The position numbers and the translations under genes are program-made. A stretch of DNA of 6,406 nucleotides from Bacillota bacterium (GTDB lineage: Bacteria; Bacillota_A; Clostridia; Clostridiales; Clostridiaceae): assembly GCA_021780795.1 (NCBI GenBank), contig JAJXYA010000041.1, positions 1 through 6,406 of the forward strand, read 5' to 3'. Positions 5,719-6,406 of this stretch are shown one piece after another. The notes below the pieces were generated by a model. It did no database searches. It saw nothing but the letters and a program-made list of their open reading frames with translations, and had not been told where the DNA came from. Within the stretch, counting starts at the first letter, position 1, and each line of letters begins with the position of its first letter.

Positions 5719-6406
5719 ATGAAGCTAAATAATTGGACTAATTTAGATGAAGATAAAGTTATTAATTATATTAAAAATGTTCAAGGAAAAGTTGTACTTG
5801 GAATAGATGGATTTATTGATCAAGTGTGGCAAGTTGTTGAAACAAGAACGGTAGATAATAATTATGTACTTATTGATAAAATGAAAAAGTTTGGAGAAAT
5901 AATAGTAAGCCGTGGCGAAGGTGGAATGGCGAATGAATTAATAAAAAAACGTCGAAGCTATGGAGGTTTTACAGCCAATACAGGAAGAGCAATAGGAATG
6001 CTTGATATGTCTACAATTATGATGGGGATGTATGGCAAAGAAGTAATGGATCCAATATTTAATGAATTTAAGGAAAGATGCACACTAATATCATTAGGTG
6101 ATCCAGTAGTAAGTAATGTACTTGAATTTACTGATGGTAAAATAATGATGCCATATTTAAATGAACTTTTGAATTTTACTTGGAGTGATTTAGTTAATTT
6201 ACTTGGAGATGAAAAGTTAAAAAAAATATTTGCAAATGCTGATATTGTATCATTAGGGTATTGGTCAAACATGCCTACATTTAATGAATTTATAACTAAA
6301 CTCAATGAAAGTTATCTGATTGAAAAATCGCCGAAGAGAATGTTTTTTGATTTCGCTAATATCAAAAAGAGAAGTGTTGAAGCGATAAAGGAAACATTTG
6401 AAGTAT
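5719..6406 (+). CDS. PfkB/ribokinase-family sugar kinase, 3' partial
   Basis: An open frame of 229 codons runs off the right edge. It resembles the N-terminal half of a PfkB-family carbohydrate kinase, which phosphorylates a sugar hydroxyl with ATP in the cytoplasm. Supporting points are the opening strand GKVVLGIDGFIDQV (23-36), with an Asp of the substrate-binding type, and SYGGFTANTGRAIGMLD (80-96), the glycine-rich first PfkB signature, where GG is followed by a conserved Asn. Then come MMGMYGKE (101-108) and a long alpha/beta stretch ending with FFDFANIKKRS (209-219), typical of the strand before the ATP site. The catalytic GAGD motif and ATP-binding half lie beyond the window, so the kinase call rests on one half. 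The start is chosen from AAGGAG (5701-5706), twelve bases before the ATG; no upstream in-frame start survives because TGA (5710-5712) blocks it. It lies 26 bases after the aldolase remnant. In an isomerase-kinase-aldolase scheme it would make a ketose 1-phosphate (inference). Confidence 0.8.
   Translation, partial: MKLNNWTNLDEDKVINYIKNVQGKVVLGIDGFIDQVWQVVETRTVDNNYVLIDKMKKFGEIIVSRGEGGMANELIKKRRSYGGFTANTGRAIGMLDMSTIMMGMYGKEVMDPIFNEFKERCTLISLGDPVVSNVLEFTDGKIMMPYLNELLNFTWSDLVNLLGDEKLKKIFANADIVSLGYWSNMPTFNEFITKLNESYLIEKSPKRMFFDFANIKKRSVEAIKETFEV

Noticed and set aside
5958..6305. 115-codon open frame on the minus strand
   Set aside because: It lies wholly inside the PfkB-like kinase on the other strand; its residues are low-complexity, Ser/Asn/Ile-rich and match no family. 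The plus-strand frame has clear family motifs.

Overview
The window is AT-rich, with A/T-ending codons (AGA for Arg, ATA for Ile, GAA, AAA), strong AGGAGG-type ribosome binding sites and every supported gene on the + strand. This suggests a low-GC anaerobic Firmicute of the Clostridium / Lachnospiraceae type. That placement is inferred from composition and protein style only.

Layout. Positions 1-1609 hold the C-terminal part of a family 3 glycoside hydrolase (beta-glucosidase type) whose N-terminal catalytic barrel is cut by the window edge. A 151-base gap (1610-1760) with a TTGACA box and an inverted repeat leads into what looks like an operon. Its members are a glucose-6-phosphate-isomerase-like protein (1761-3017), a long triose-phosphate-isomerase-like protein (3125-4009), a LarA-family (DUF2088) nickel-dependent racemase/epimerase-like protein (4016-5494), a remnant of a class II fructose-bisphosphate-type aldolase (5546-5692), and a PfkB-type sugar kinase that runs off the right edge (5719-6406). 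No RNA gene, mobile element, CRISPR array or convincing rho-independent terminator was seen.

How the genes may work together. Isomerase, kinase, aldolase and triose isomerase are the upper-glycolysis reaction types, but here they sit together with a glycosidase and a LarA-like enzyme rather than with gap/pgk/eno. In both isomerases the catalytic residues are kept while the segments that normally hold the substrate phosphate are changed. My inference is a side pathway: the glycosidase frees a sugar, the isomerase turns a non-phosphorylated or otherwise modified aldose into a ketose, the kinase phosphorylates it, the aldolase cleaves it, and the TIM-like and LarA-like enzymes process the three-carbon product. 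The substrate cannot be named from this sequence.

The main oddity is the aldolase gene. Only about 37 N-terminal codons and an in-frame, aldolase-tail-like 10 codons remain, joined through a TAA stop, so this copy appears to have lost its whole catalytic barrel in an internal deletion. Unless another aldolase substitutes, the pathway should be broken in this strain.
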